From assembly GCF_011516825.1 (NCBI RefSeq), contig NZ_WOTA01000002.1, positions 186,001 through 250,000 on the forward strand: a DNA stretch of 64,000 bases, written 5' to 3'. Under the pieces are notes generated by a model that had not been told where the DNA came from, searched no databases, and worked only from the letters and a program-made list of their open reading frames with translations. Positions 18,504 to 27,943 of the stretch are shown here, piece by piece; positions within the stretch are counted from its first letter, which is position 1, and each line of letters starts with the position of its first letter. The position numbers and the translations under genes are program-made. Source of the stretch: Acetobacter oeni (GTDB lineage: Bacteria > Pseudomonadota > Alphaproteobacteria > Acetobacterales > Acetobacteraceae).

Positions 18504-19796
18504 ATGGCCTCTGATGTCCGCCCGTCCCTCTCCGGGGCCGGCCGCACCTACGAGACCCCCTCGGCCACGGCCTGGTGGCTGCCTGTCCTTCTCGGATTGC
18601 TGACAGCCGTCGGGCCGATTTCAACCGACATCTATCTGCCTGCCTTCCCGGCGATGGAAAAGTCCCTGCACACCTCGCTCGGCTCCGTGCAGATGACCCT
18701 GTCGATCTGGTTCGCCGGGCTCGCCATCGGCCAGCTTTCCGTCGGCCCGATGTCCGACCGCTACGGCCGGCGCATGCCGCTGATCGTCGGCAACGCCATC
18801 TTCGCGCTGGCCTCGGCCGTCTGCGCGGCGGCTCCGGACATCCTGACCTTCAGCGCCGCAAGATTTGTCGCCTCCATCGGCGCTTCGGCCAGCCTCGTCA
18901 TCCCGACGGCCTGCGTCCGCGATCTGGTGCCCGACCGCCGGGAGGGCGCGAAGATGATGTCAAAGCTGGTGATGGTCATGGGCGTCGTGCCGATTCTGGC
19001 CCCCATGCTCGGCGGTCTCGTCGTCACCGTGGTCTCATGGCGGGTCATCTTCTGGGCCTCCGCCGCCTATGGCCTGATCTGCACCGCGCTCGTGCTGCGC
19101 GTTCTGCCGGAAACACTCCCGCCGGCACGCCGCGCCCGCCTGTCGCCCATGACCCTGCTCACGCGCTACATCTCTCTCCTCGGACACAGGGATTTCCTCT
19201 CCCACGCCCTGATCGCCGGTTTCTCGACGTTCATGTCATTCAGTTACCTGACAGCCGCGTCCGCCGTCTTCATCGTCGTGTTCAACTTCACCCCGCTGCA
19301 CTTCTCCATGCTGTTCGGCGTGTTCGCCGTGTTCATGATCGGCGCCTCGCAGATCAACGGTTCGCTCGTCAGCCGGTTTGACCCGGCGAAAATCCTGACC
19401 GCTTCGGTTCTGGTTTCCACCTGCGGCGCCATCGCCCTCATGGCCGTTTCGATATGGATCGCGTACCATCCGGTGACGCATGGCGGCCTTCAGCCGGTCG
19501 TCATCCTGCTCATCGCCACAATGATCGTAGCCCTCGGCGCAACCGGGCTGATCTACCCCAACGCCACCATGGGCGCTCTGGCCGAACACGCTCAGGTCGC
19601 CGGGGCCGCTTCCGCGCTGGCCGGCACCATGCAATATGTTTTCGGATCGATCGCAGGTATCCTGATCGGCTTCATGCCCACAGGCACGCCGGTTCCGATG
19701 GCAACCGGCATGTTGCTGGGTGCTGTGATGATGGCGGCAGCCCTGCTTCTGCGACCCCGGGATGCCGGCCAGAGCAGTCCTGCCCATACCGAATAG
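18504..19796 (+). CDS. Bcr/CflA-family multidrug MFS exporter
   Basis: A 430-residue protein with 12 predicted membrane helices. The N-terminal PISTDIYLPAFPAMEKSL is typical of the Bcr/CflA drug:H+ antiporter subfamily, followed by motif A (GPMSDRYGRRMPLIVG) in loop 2-3 and motif C-like VPILAPMLGGLV in helix 5. It probably exports small toxic compounds from the cytoplasm. ATG 18504 has GGAG 7 bases upstream. It lies in a single-gene unit upstream of a hybrid histidine kinase. Confidence 0.9.
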   Translation: MASDVRPSLSGAGRTYETPSATAWWLPVLLGLLTAVGPISTDIYLPAFPAMEKSLHTSLGSVQMTLSIWFAGLAIGQLSVGPMSDRYGRRMPLIVGNAIFALASAVCAAAPDILTFSAARFVASIGASASLVIPTACVRDLVPDRREGAKMMSKLVMVMGVVPILAPMLGGLVVTVVSWRVIFWASAAYGLICTALVLRVLPETLPPARRARLSPMTLLTRYISLLGHRDFLSHALIAGFSTFMSFSYLTAASAVFIVVFNFTPLHFSMLFGVFAVFMIGASQINGSLVSRFDPAKILTASVLVSTCGAIALMAVSIWIAYHPVTHGGLQPVVILLIATMIVALGATGLIYPNATMGALAEHAQVAGAASALAGTMQYVFGSIAGILIGFMPTGTPVPMATGMLLGAVMMAAALLLRPRDAGQSSPAHTE

Positions 19797-19878
19797 CCGG
19801 ACCGCACTTGACGTCGGACGGGATATGACGAGGCTTATGATGAAGTTAACGTCACGCAACGTACTGACGGAATAAGAG

Positions 19879-22119
19879 ATGGCGCGTCATCCGGCCAAAC
19901 GGGCTCATGTCCTCGCGCTCCTTGGAGCCGCGTTGCTCATTGTGACATTCGGAACCCTGGCCATGCAGCTGGGCAACGAAATAGCCCGTCACGGCCAGCT
20001 CGACAGGCAGAGCGCCGGGTCAGATCAGTTCATCCGCTCAATAGACCGCCTGGTCGGTGAAGCGCGGCGATGTCGTTTCGCCTGGCTCGCAACGCAGGAG
20101 CCCGGTGACCGGCGCTGCTTTATCGATGCCATAGACAGGATCGCGGCAGCCCGCGCGGGACTTCCCGACGTTGTCCGGGTTCAGGAGCGTCTGAAGCAGG
20201 GACATACCGTCACCCTCGATCAGGTCCGCACGGAGGTCGATCAGATCGCCGCCTGGAAACCCGTGCCCGACGACGCTCTCTCCCGCCCGGAAACAGATGT
20301 CGTTCTCGACAATCTGGACCAGGCGCTGACCCGCCTGAGCAGCGTCGACACGGAAGAGCGGGCCGGTCGCCTTGCCGACATGCTGCGCAACACCAGCTGG
20401 CAGAAACGTCTCGATGTCCTGGGCATCATCATCGGCGTTCTGGTGATGATCACAGCCGGCTGGATTCTTGACCGCACCTCTCTCGCCGCTGCCCGGGCAG
20501 AAGCAAAAAACCGCAATCTGGCCCTTCAGCTGCGCGCCGTTCTGGACAGTCTGACCATCGGTGTCGCCGTCTTCAGCACGGACGGAATCCTCAGACACTG
20601 GAACGACCGGCTTGGCGCCATCCTCGGGCTGGATGAGGGTTTCCTCCGCCCGGGCCTTTCCTATGACGATCTGAGCGCCACCCTGATTGTCGACGGGCGG
20701 CCTCTCCTTGAGCCGCTCTCCCATGTCGAACGCGCCCTGCATAACGGAGAAGGCGCGCTCCCTGTCGTCGCCGAGTGTAAGGGAATCAACGGCGCGGACC
20801 TCGAACTCTGCCGGACCCTCTTCTTTGCCCCGGATGGTAATGTCGACATCGAAGACCGGCGCGGCTTCGTTCTCACCGCCAACGACATTACGCTTCGCCT
20901 GCGCAGCGAACGCGCCCTCGGCGAAGCCCAGAAGCTCCGCGCGGTAGGCCAGCTGACAGCCGGAATTGCTCACGATTTCAAGAATCTGCTCACCGTCATT
21001 CTCGGCAATCTGGAACTGTCGATGGACGCCGATCAGTCCCGGGACATCACCCGCCGGCAGAATTGCATCAATGCCGCCGTCCACGCAGCCCGACGCTCGG
21101 AGACGCTGACCGGTCAGCTGCTGTCCTTCATGCGGCGGGACAAACCCGCGCCCGATACAGTAAACCTCGCCGATATTTTTTCTCTGACAACCGGGTTGCT
21201 GGCACGGGTGATCGGGCCGCGCATAGCCGTGGAATGTGCTGACGCCCGCACAATCTGGCCCGTCCAGGTCAACCCGGCGCAGCTGGAGAGCGCGCTCCTC
21301 AACCTCGCCATCAATGCCCGCGATGCCATGCCGAAAGGTGGCGCCGTCCGCATCCAGGCCACAAATGTCACTTTTCCTGCGGGTGTGGATCTGCTCACCC
21401 TGCCTGTTGAGAACGAACGGGGGCTGCGTGTCGCCTCCGAATCAACGCCGCTGGCAGCCGGAACATGGGTCCGTATCGATGTCACGGATACAGGGTGCGG
21501 CATGGGGCCGGAGATTCTGCAGCAACTGTTCGAGCCTTTCTTCACCACGAAGGACGAAGGCACCGGCACCGGCCTCGGCATGGCCATGGTCGTCAATTTC
21601 GCCCATCACTCAGGCGGACGTGTCGTCGTTTCGTCCGCCCCGCAAAGAGGATCTCAGGTCACCCTCTGGCTGCCACGCGCCCCTGTCGGCGCAACCGCGC
21701 CGGCGCCTGTCAGGGACGGTCCTGCGGCTTCGGACACCATCCGCAAGGCGCTTGTTGTGGAAGACGATCCGGCGATCCGGGATATTGTGGCCACAATCCT
21801 CGGACTGGCCGGATACCGCGTAAGCGAAGCCGCGGACGGCGAGGCCGCCTTTGACCTGGTCGCCGATGCGGGCAATCACTATGACCTTCTGGTCACCGAT
21901 GTGCAGCTTCCCGGACCGCTGGACGGCTTCCGGCTCGCTCAGCTGCTTGCCGAGCGCCTTCCTGGCCTTGGAATTGTCTGCATGTCCGGCGATTTTACTG
22001 CTGACGGTGCCCGACCGGCCGCAGCCCCTGAAGGCGCACGGCTCCTGTCTAAACCTTTCCGTCGTGACGGATTTCTGAAAGTGGTCGCGGAGGTTATGAG
22101 CGAACGGGTTGCATCCTGA
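19879..22119 (+). CDS. Membrane hybrid sensor histidine kinase with receiver domain
   Basis: A 746-residue protein. A first membrane helix (about 10-30) and a second (about 178-197) flank a ~145-residue periplasmic sensor with a coiled-coil look. A PAS-like domain (212-325) precedes HisKA, with phospho-acceptor His365 in GIAHDFKNLL. The HATPase domain has the N box NLAINARDAM (475-484), DTGCGMG (537) and the F/G2 boxes EPFFTTKDEGTGTGLGMAM. A REC domain ends the chain, with phospho-acceptor Asp674 in LLVTDVQLPG. No output domain and no adjacent regulator are visible, so the partner must lie elsewhere. The signal is unknown. Confidence 0.92.
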   Translation: MARHPAKRAHVLALLGAALLIVTFGTLAMQLGNEIARHGQLDRQSAGSDQFIRSIDRLVGEARRCRFAWLATQEPGDRRCFIDAIDRIAAARAGLPDVVRVQERLKQGHTVTLDQVRTEVDQIAAWKPVPDDALSRPETDVVLDNLDQALTRLSSVDTEERAGRLADMLRNTSWQKRLDVLGIIIGVLVMITAGWILDRTSLAAARAEAKNRNLALQLRAVLDSLTIGVAVFSTDGILRHWNDRLGAILGLDEGFLRPGLSYDDLSATLIVDGRPLLEPLSHVERALHNGEGALPVVAECKGINGADLELCRTLFFAPDGNVDIEDRRGFVLTANDITLRLRSERALGEAQKLRAVGQLTAGIAHDFKNLLTVILGNLELSMDADQSRDITRRQNCINAAVHAARRSETLTGQLLSFMRRDKPAPDTVNLADIFSLTTGLLARVIGPRIAVECADARTIWPVQVNPAQLESALLNLAINARDAMPKGGAVRIQATNVTFPAGVDLLTLPVENERGLRVASESTPLAAGTWVRIDVTDTGCGMGPEILQQLFEPFFTTKDEGTGTGLGMAMVVNFAHHSGGRVVVSSAPQRGSQVTLWLPRAPVGATAPAPVRDGPAASDTIRKALVVEDDPAIRDIVATILGLAGYRVSEAADGEAAFDLVADAGNHYDLLVTDVQLPGPLDGFRLAQLLAERLPGLGIVCMSGDFTADGARPAAAPEGARLLSKPFRRDGFLKVVAEVMSERVAS

Positions 22120-22319
22120 ATCCGGATACGACTGCCGGCTGCCAGATTGTCCGGAAACTCCACCTGCCTGAGAGGTTGCAGGAGATTTCCCTGCGGGGTA
22201 GTGTCCGCGCCGCAGCCGCCATAACGTTCTTATTTCTGAACGGTTTTTGCGTCAGGAGACAGAGATAATATGGCTCCCGGGAGCAGGCTGTCCGATCAAC
22301 CCGCATCTGGCACGGCATC

Positions 22320-22844
22320 ATGCAGGACATTGACCTCAAACAGTATATTCGTGGCATCCCGGATTTTCCGAAACCCGGCATCCTCTTCTACGATATCTCG
22401 ACTTTGCTGCGGAATGCTGACGCCTGGCAGCTGGCCACGGCCCGCATGGCGCATGCTGTGGCGCCCTGGCAGCCGGATCAGCTCGCGGCAATCGAATCGC
22501 GTGGCTTTCTGACAGCGGCACCGCTCTCCACACGTCTGGGCTGCGGCCTTATTATGCTCCGCAAACCCGGCAAGCTGCCCGGCGAGACGATCTCTCTTAC
22601 CTATGACCTCGAATATGGCAGTGACAGCCTGCACATCCAGGCCGATGCGATCCGGCCCGGCCAGAAAGTCGTCGTGACAGACGATCTGCTCGCCACCGGC
22701 GGAACCCTCGCGGCCTCAGTCGCGCTGCTGCGCAAGGCCGGCGCGAATGTGGTCGGCGCATCTGTTCTTATCGAACTCACCGCACTTCGTGGCCGTGACA
22801 AACTGGATATTCCGGTTCATACGCTGCTTTCCTACGACGAATGA
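22320..22844 (+). CDS. apt: Adenine phosphoribosyltransferase
   Basis: A 174-residue protein. [21 protein letters not shown] is the Apt N-terminal signature, and [17 protein letters not shown] is the PRPP-binding motif. It salvages adenine to AMP with PRPP in the cytoplasm. The chosen ATG gives the usual family length. No strong ribosome site is visible directly upstream. It follows the hybrid kinase by 200 bases, so co-transcription is uncertain. Confidence 0.94.
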   Translation: MQDIDLKQYIRGIPDFPKPGILFYDISTLLRNADAWQLATARMAHAVAPWQPDQLAAIESRGFLTAAPLSTRLGCGLIMLRKPGKLPGETISLTYDLEYGSDSLHIQADAIRPGQKVVVTDDLLATGGTLAASVALLRKAGANVVGASVLIELTALRGRDKLDIPVHTLLSYDE

Positions 22845-22962
22845 GGGTCATGCCGGCTTCCCGATGACGGTTCTCAGTTCGTCGGGGACTGTCTGCTCTC
22901 CTGCTTTTTCAGGAAATTGAGTTATTCGTTCTGCCGATACATGATCGGACCGGGCATAGTGT

Positions 22963-22986
22963 AAGCGAACACCATGATATTCGCTT
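22963..22986. promoter_or_regulatory. Inverted repeat upstream of the FUSC efflux gene
   Basis: AAGCGAA (22963-22969) and TTCGCTT (22980-22986) form a perfect 7-bp inverted repeat with a 10-base spacer, 25 bases upstream of the gene start. Efflux genes of this class are often under local repressors, so it is an operator candidate only. Confidence 0.35.
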
Positions 22987-23011
22987 CCGGTAACTACGCG
23001 GGGCATAGGGT

Positions 23012-25249
23012 ATGAGTGATGGGGCGATCCCCAAAAAAAAGCCACTCATGGCCCTTCTGACCGGCTTTCTGGCACGCACAGGCCTTTCGGCACCGATTTT
23101 GCCGAGGCTGTTTGCGCATATCCGCTGGCTGATTGCTCCGAATCTCTACAGTTTCGGCTATGCGCTTCGTACCACCATCGCGTCTCTGATCGCGCTCGGC
23201 ATCGCTCTGTGGTGGGAGCTTGGCAGCCCGCAATGGGCAGCTCTTACCGTCTGGATGATCGCTCAGGGGTCGCGCGGCAAGTCGCTCGCCAAAGCCCGCT
23301 GGCATATGTTCGGAATGGTCGTTGGTACGATAGCGGCCATCAGCATCGTCGCCATTTCACCTCAGCAGCCATTGCTGTTTATCCTGCTGCTTTCAGCGTG
23401 CATCGGCTCTTTCTGCTTTATCGGCACGCTTTTGCCCGGTCCCGCGACGATGACGAACTATCGTATCCACGGGATGCGGGCGAGCGGCTTTACCGTCGCC
23501 ATCATCGCACTCGATGGCTCCGCGGATCCAGGTCATATCTTCATCATTGCGATGTCCCGCGCCACCTACATTACGCTTGGCGTCGTTATCGAGACCGTCC
23601 TGTCCTCCCTGTTCCAGTTTCGCCTGAATGAGCGCGCCCGGGACCGGCTGGCCAGTAATTTTATCGGCGCGGTAGGGAAAGCCTCGGATGCGCTGGCAAC
23701 GATGCTCGGAGGCAACCAGAACGCATTGCGGGACTCACCTGAAATGCTCGCCTCTCTGGCCTCTCTGGGAGACCAGATTGAATTTGCGGAAATCGAGATG
23801 GGCCGGCATGGCCATGAAGGAGATCATGCCCGTGCTGCCCTGTCGGATATCGCGGCTCTGTTTTCTCGGGCACTTGATCTTTCGGCTTTAATGGATGACG
23901 CGGCGACCTATGGCTCCACATGGCAGAAACTGGCGAATCAAAGTCGCGATTTCCTGCTTGCGTTACCGGATCGCCTGAAAGATCCGCCTGAATTTTCCGG
24001 TCTGATGGCCGAACTGGCTTCTCTGCGGGCCGACTGCCGTCTTGATGCCGCGACGTGCCTCGACATCGAAATGAATATGGTCACTCACCCACCCGTGAAA
24101 ATCACGACTGAAACAGCCGTGACGCGGGAGGGGCAGGCATTGCATGTGCTCGGAGATCTGCTTGACCAGCTTCAGGCGGCTCTGGCCCAGTTTGAAGCCA
24201 GTCGCAATCCGCCCCCGCATGACCGGTTCCATTTTGCCATGCGCACATGGCGCGACTGGCGTATCGCTTTTGCGAACAGTCTGCGCGCCAGCGTTTCAAT
24301 CTTTCTGGCGGGTGTCTTCTGGTTTGCGACAGCTTGGCCGGACGGCATTGTGTTCGTGATGTTCGTCTGTATCGTCTGCGCCCTGTTTTCCACGCTGGAA
24401 ACACCGGCCATGGCCAGCCGCGCCTTTCTGCATGGTGCTCTTTGCGTTTCAGGCGTCGCAATGCTCATCACGTTCTGGGCTGTGCCCGCAGTAACGGTTT
24501 ACGAAATGCTGGCACTCGTTTTCGTGCCATTCATGATGATCGGCGGTCTCGCTTTCTCGAATCCCAGAATGATCCTGGGTGCGGTCGCTTACAATCTCTT
24601 CCTGACCATTCTCGTCGGGCCACTGAATCAGGGAAGAACGGATGAAATCCTGTTCTTCAACACGGCAATGCCACTCTGTCTCGCAATGGCTTTCTGCACA
24701 TGGATGTACCGGGTCTTTCTTCCGCTCGATCCCGATGGCGTCCGCTGGGATATGCGGCTGCAAATCCTGAAAGGGCTCCGCAATCTTGCGCACAGGTCGC
24801 GCCCGATGCTTCCCCGGGACGTCATTGGCATCAGTGTCGAACGCATGGTGCGTTTGCTGAACACCGTCGCCGGACGCAGAGGCCCGGTCATCGACGCCTA
24901 TCTTAGTGGCATTCTTTCAGCAATGACCGTCGGGTTGGCCATTCTTAGTCTGCGCAGCATTCTGATGCGAGCGGAGCTGCCTCCCGCCGCGACAAGGGAT
25001 GTGCAGGAAGTGTTGGGCCGTATGGCCCAGTTTACCGGTCGTTATGGTGGTCATTACGGACGGACGGAAAGAGCTACCCGGCTTGCTGTCATTTCTCTGG
25101 AACGACAGGAGCAGGTTGAGATGAACTTGTCGCAACGGGTTGAAATCCTGCGCGCTCTGGCAAGCCTGCGCGTGATTCTGGCCGAACTGACCAGTAATAA
25201 AGTCTTTTTTGACGCATCCAGCCCGTATCTGGATCCGGTTTTTCCGTAA
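23012..25249 (+). CDS. FUSC-family (AaeB-like) aromatic acid efflux protein
   Basis: A 745-residue protein with two clusters of predicted membrane helices (about 50-200 and 430-560), each followed by a large cytoplasmic segment. This is the duplicated plan of the fusaric acid resistance/AaeB family. Marks are LRTTIASLIALGIALWWELGSPQWAALTVWMI and, in the second half, FANSLRASVSIFLAGVFWFATAWPDG. Members export aromatic acids such as fusaric or p-hydroxybenzoic acid with a membrane-fusion partner. No AaeA or AaeX homologue lies next to it. The start follows an inverted repeat, and a bidirectional hairpin closes the gene. Confidence 0.87.
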   Translation: MSDGAIPKKKPLMALLTGFLARTGLSAPILPRLFAHIRWLIAPNLYSFGYALRTTIASLIALGIALWWELGSPQWAALTVWMIAQGSRGKSLAKARWHMFGMVVGTIAAISIVAISPQQPLLFILLLSACIGSFCFIGTLLPGPATMTNYRIHGMRASGFTVAIIALDGSADPGHIFIIAMSRATYITLGVVIETVLSSLFQFRLNERARDRLASNFIGAVGKASDALATMLGGNQNALRDSPEMLASLASLGDQIEFAEIEMGRHGHEGDHARAALSDIAALFSRALDLSALMDDAATYGSTWQKLANQSRDFLLALPDRLKDPPEFSGLMAELASLRADCRLDAATCLDIEMNMVTHPPVKITTETAVTREGQALHVLGDLLDQLQAALAQFEASRNPPPHDRFHFAMRTWRDWRIAFANSLRASVSIFLAGVFWFATAWPDGIVFVMFVCIVCALFSTLETPAMASRAFLHGALCVSGVAMLITFWAVPAVTVYEMLALVFVPFMMIGGLAFSNPRMILGAVAYNLFLTILVGPLNQGRTDEILFFNTAMPLCLAMAFCTWMYRVFLPLDPDGVRWDMRLQILKGLRNLAHRSRPMLPRDVIGISVERMVRLLNTVAGRRGPVIDAYLSGILSAMTVGLAILSLRSILMRAELPPAATRDVQEVLGRMAQFTGRYGGHYGRTERATRLAVISLERQEQVEMNLSQRVEILRALASLRVILAELTSNKVFFDASSPYLDPVFP

Positions 25250-25256
25250 TTGTGCG

Positions 25257-25301
25257 GATAAAAGCGGGAAGACACTGCCATGCGTGTCTCCCGCTTTTAT
25301 C
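25257..25301. terminator. Bidirectional terminator between FUSC gene and leuB
   Basis: GATAAAAGCGGGA and AGACAC pair with GTGTCT and CCCGCTTTTATC across a short loop, with A-rich and T-rich edges on both sides. It lies between convergent genes, 7 bases after the FUSC stop and 3 before the leuB stop. Confidence 0.85.
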
Positions 25302-25304
25302 TGG

Positions 25305-26414
25305 TCAGACCTGCAGCTTATCCAGTTCGCGAACGATCGCCTCACCCATCACGTCCGTGCCCACACGCGCCATGCCTTCGCTCATAATATCAGCGGTCCG
25401 CAGGCCAGTCGCCAGCACTGCGGACACCGCGCTCTCGATCATGTCGGCTTCTGTCTGCATACCGAACGAGTAGCGCAGAAGCATTCCGAACGAGAGAATC
25501 TGGGCGATCGGATTGGCAATGCCCCGACCGGCAATATCCGGCGCGCTGCCATGAATTGGTTCATACAGGGCCGGACGGCGACCATCGGAATGAACCGCGC
25601 CAAGCGTTGCTGATGGCAACATTCCGAGACTGCCGGTCAGCATGGAAGCCAGATCCGACAGGATGTCCCCAAACAGATTGCCGGTCACAATGACATCGAA
25701 CTGGCGCGGATTACGAACAAGCTGCATCGCGCAATTATCGGCCAGCATGTGTGACAACGTGACATCGGCGTATTCGCGGGCGTGAAGGTCGGTTACGACC
25801 TCTTTCCACAGCAGCCCGCTCTCCATCACGTTGCATTTTTCAACTGAACAGACCGAATTTTGCCGCTTCCTGGCCAGGTCAAAGGCGACACGGGCCACGC
25901 GCTCAATCTCGCGTGTGGTATAGACCTCAGTATTGATTCCGCGGCGTTCGCCGTCCCGTAATGTTTCGATGCCGCGTGGCTCACCAAAATAAATGCCGCC
26001 CACGGTTTCGCGGACGATCATGATATCCAGTCCCCTGACTATCTCAGGTTTAAGCGTGCTGGCGTCCGCCAGTGCATCAAACACTTTTGCGGGACGCAGA
26101 TTGGCAAACAGACCCAGTTCCTGACGGAGCTTCAGGATTGCAACCTCAGGCCGCTTATCGAAGCCGACATGTGCCCATTTCGGATCCCCGACGGACCCGA
26201 ACAGCACGGCATCGGCCTCACGCGCCTTCTGGATGACCTCTTCACGGATTGGCACGCCATATTCTGCTAGAGAGGCTCCTCCGACCAGATCTTCAGAAAT
26301 GTCGAATGTGATGTCTCTGCGTCTGCTGAGCCATGCGGCGACACGTGCGACTTCACGCATGACCTCGGGGCCGATGCCGTCGCCAGGGAGGACCAGCAGT
26401 TTCTTGATGCTCAT
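25305..26414 (-). CDS. leuB: 3-isopropylmalate dehydrogenase
   Basis: A 369-residue protein beginning [22 protein letters not shown]. It has [15 protein letters not shown] (substrate-binding Arg and Tyr region), the catalytic Lys in the LLWKEVV segment, and [24 protein letters not shown], the isocitrate/isopropylmalate dehydrogenase signature with Mg2+-binding Asp residues. It oxidises and decarboxylates 3-isopropylmalate with NAD+ in leucine synthesis. GGAG lies 6 bases before the ATG. It stands apart from leuA, which lies 34 kb away. Confidence 0.96.
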   Translation of the reverse strand: MSIKKLLVLPGDGIGPEVMREVARVAAWLSRRRDITFDISEDLVGGASLAEYGVPIREEVIQKAREADAVLFGSVGDPKWAHVGFDKRPEVAILKLRQELGLFANLRPAKVFDALADASTLKPEIVRGLDIMIVRETVGGIYFGEPRGIETLRDGERRGINTEVYTTREIERVARVAFDLARKRQNSVCSVEKCNVMESGLLWKEVVTDLHAREYADVTLSHMLADNCAMQLVRNPRQFDVIVTGNLFGDILSDLASMLTGSLGMLPSATLGAVHSDGRRPALYEPIHGSAPDIAGRGIANPIAQILSFGMLLRYSFGMQTEADMIESAVSAVLATGLRTADIMSEGMARVGTDVMGEAIVRELDKLQV

Positions 26415-26532
26415 GAAAGTCTCCGGCAGATGTCACGTCCCGTTTCAGGGACGACGCCAGCCGGAACGCTTTGCACGCGCTCCGGCATTGTACATTAATC
26501 AAAAACAGCGCTGCACATGCAGATCAGCGTGC

Positions 26533-27708
26533 TTACCAGCGCGGCGGGCGGCTTTCAATCCGGGGCAGTGCTGGCGACGAGTAATCGTAGTCCCATGGCG
26601 GTTCACCCCCTTCAGATGCATGAGCAGAGAATCTTGTCTGCGGAAAAGCTTCCGGACAGTTCTGTCGAATCCAGGAAACAATTCCCTCTCGTATGGCGCA
26701 ACGCAGATCCCAGCTGCGAACCGCCGTCCGGGCGCCGGCGGTAATCCGGATCATGATTGTCCGGTCGCTTGCATCGGCAACCTGAACACTGAAATCCTTG
26801 CCGTTCCATTCAGGGCAGGCTTCGACAATCTCAGCGAGCCGCACGCGAATCATGTCCATAGGCGCCATAAAATCGAGATACAGATAGACGGCACCGATCA
26901 GTTCAGCTGAGTTATAGGTCCAGTTTTCGAATGGGTTATCGAGAAAATAGGATACCGGCACAATTCTGCGTCGTTTATCCCAGCATCGCAGCACGACATA
27001 GGTCGAATTGATCTCCTCGACCCAGGTCCAGTCCCCGTTAAACGCGATCATATCTCCCATACGAATGGGCTGTGTGACCGCAATCTGCGCTCCTGCGATC
27101 AGATTGGTGAGAACAGACCGGGCGGCAAAACCAACAATAATCGATGCAGCGCCTGCGGATGCAAGCAGACTGAGGCCATATTGCCGCACAGGATCGAACG
27201 TCATCAGAGCCGCGCCGATTGTCAGCACGCCAATGATGATTTCCGCCATACGTTGCAGCAACCGGACCTGCGTAAGGTGCTTACGTCCGAGAATATCCTC
27301 TTCCCGGTCATCGGCTGAGGCATCCAGATGCGAAATATAGCTCGTGGCGCCGATGCGCGCGCTTTTCATCAGGCCAAGCCCGAACGCCAGCACAAGGATC
27401 ACCGCGAACAGGTGCGCCAGACTGCCAGCCAGCGACACAGGCAGATCAAGCGCCGGGATGGCGAAAATCATCAGGGTTGAGGTGATGGCAATCTGGGCGG
27501 GATGCCTCAGGGCTACAGCTGCGGTTCGGATCAATGATCCTGATCTGCGGCCGGGAATGCGTGTTAAAACACGATTGATGATGAAACCGCTGATGGTGGA
27601 GGCAAGCGTCCCGATGACAAAGAGAATAAGCAGCGAACCGAGAGTGGGCGGCATCCAGCCAAACCATGGCCTGATATCCGACAGCGAAGAAAAAAAAGTA
27701 CCTCTCAA
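26533..27708 (-). CDS. MscS-family mechanosensitive channel protein
   Basis: About 391 residues from a TTG start. Several N-terminal helices precede the pore helix SAGAASIIVGFAARSVLTNLIAGAQIAVTQPIRMGDMI, the MscS signature, then the beta domain (WTWVEEINSTYVVLRCWDKRRRIVPVSYFLDNPFENWT). It gates on membrane tension. An ATG at 27718 with AGGAG next to it would give a natural N-terminus (MTRFERYFF), but only if one base were removed from the A8 run at 27690-27697. The present frame therefore uses TTG, or the homopolymer varies. Confidence 0.86.
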   Translation of the reverse strand: MRGTFFSSLSDIRPWFGWMPPTLGSLLILFVIGTLASTISGFIINRVLTRIPGRRSGSLIRTAAVALRHPAQIAITSTLMIFAIPALDLPVSLAGSLAHLFAVILVLAFGLGLMKSARIGATSYISHLDASADDREEDILGRKHLTQVRLLQRMAEIIIGVLTIGAALMTFDPVRQYGLSLLASAGAASIIVGFAARSVLTNLIAGAQIAVTQPIRMGDMIAFNGDWTWVEEINSTYVVLRCWDKRRRIVPVSYFLDNPFENWTYNSAELIGAVYLYLDFMAPMDMIRVRLAEIVEACPEWNGKDFSVQVADASDRTIMIRITAGARTAVRSWDLRCAIREGIVSWIRQNCPEAFPQTRFSAHASEGGEPPWDYDYSSPALPRIESRPPRW

Positions 27709-27842
27709 ACCGCGTCATTCTCCTGTGCATAATAGGGGAAAGACAGAGCCATAAATAAAGCTCCGCACTAAACGAATGTAAACCATAGCTTACACCCGCA
27801 TAAGAATCTAAATATTACAGAGTAAGGCTGCGTTATCAGAGC

Positions 27843-27869
27843 GACATTCTGTTATAGATTCAGAATGTC
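27843..27869. other. Perfect inverted repeat in the typA-mscS spacer
   Basis: GACATTCTG (27843-27851) and CAGAATGTC (27861-27869) pair perfectly around a 9-base loop. There is no T-run, so it is not a plain terminator. It is upstream of mscS and could be an operator or an mRNA element. Confidence 0.4.
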
Positions 27870-27901
27870 CGGAGATAGCATGAGTTTCTGAGAACGCTGA
27901 T

Positions 27902-27940
27902 CGGGACGTACTTTAAACGCACGTCCCGCAAAAGATTTTT
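27902..27940. terminator. Hairpin at the 3' end of typA
   Basis: CGGGACGT (27902-27909) and ACGTCCCG (27921-27928) form a perfect stem just past the typA stop. The T-run (gattttt) is on the plus-strand side, so it is an incomplete fit as a minus-strand intrinsic terminator. Confidence 0.5.
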
Positions 27941-27943
27941 AAC

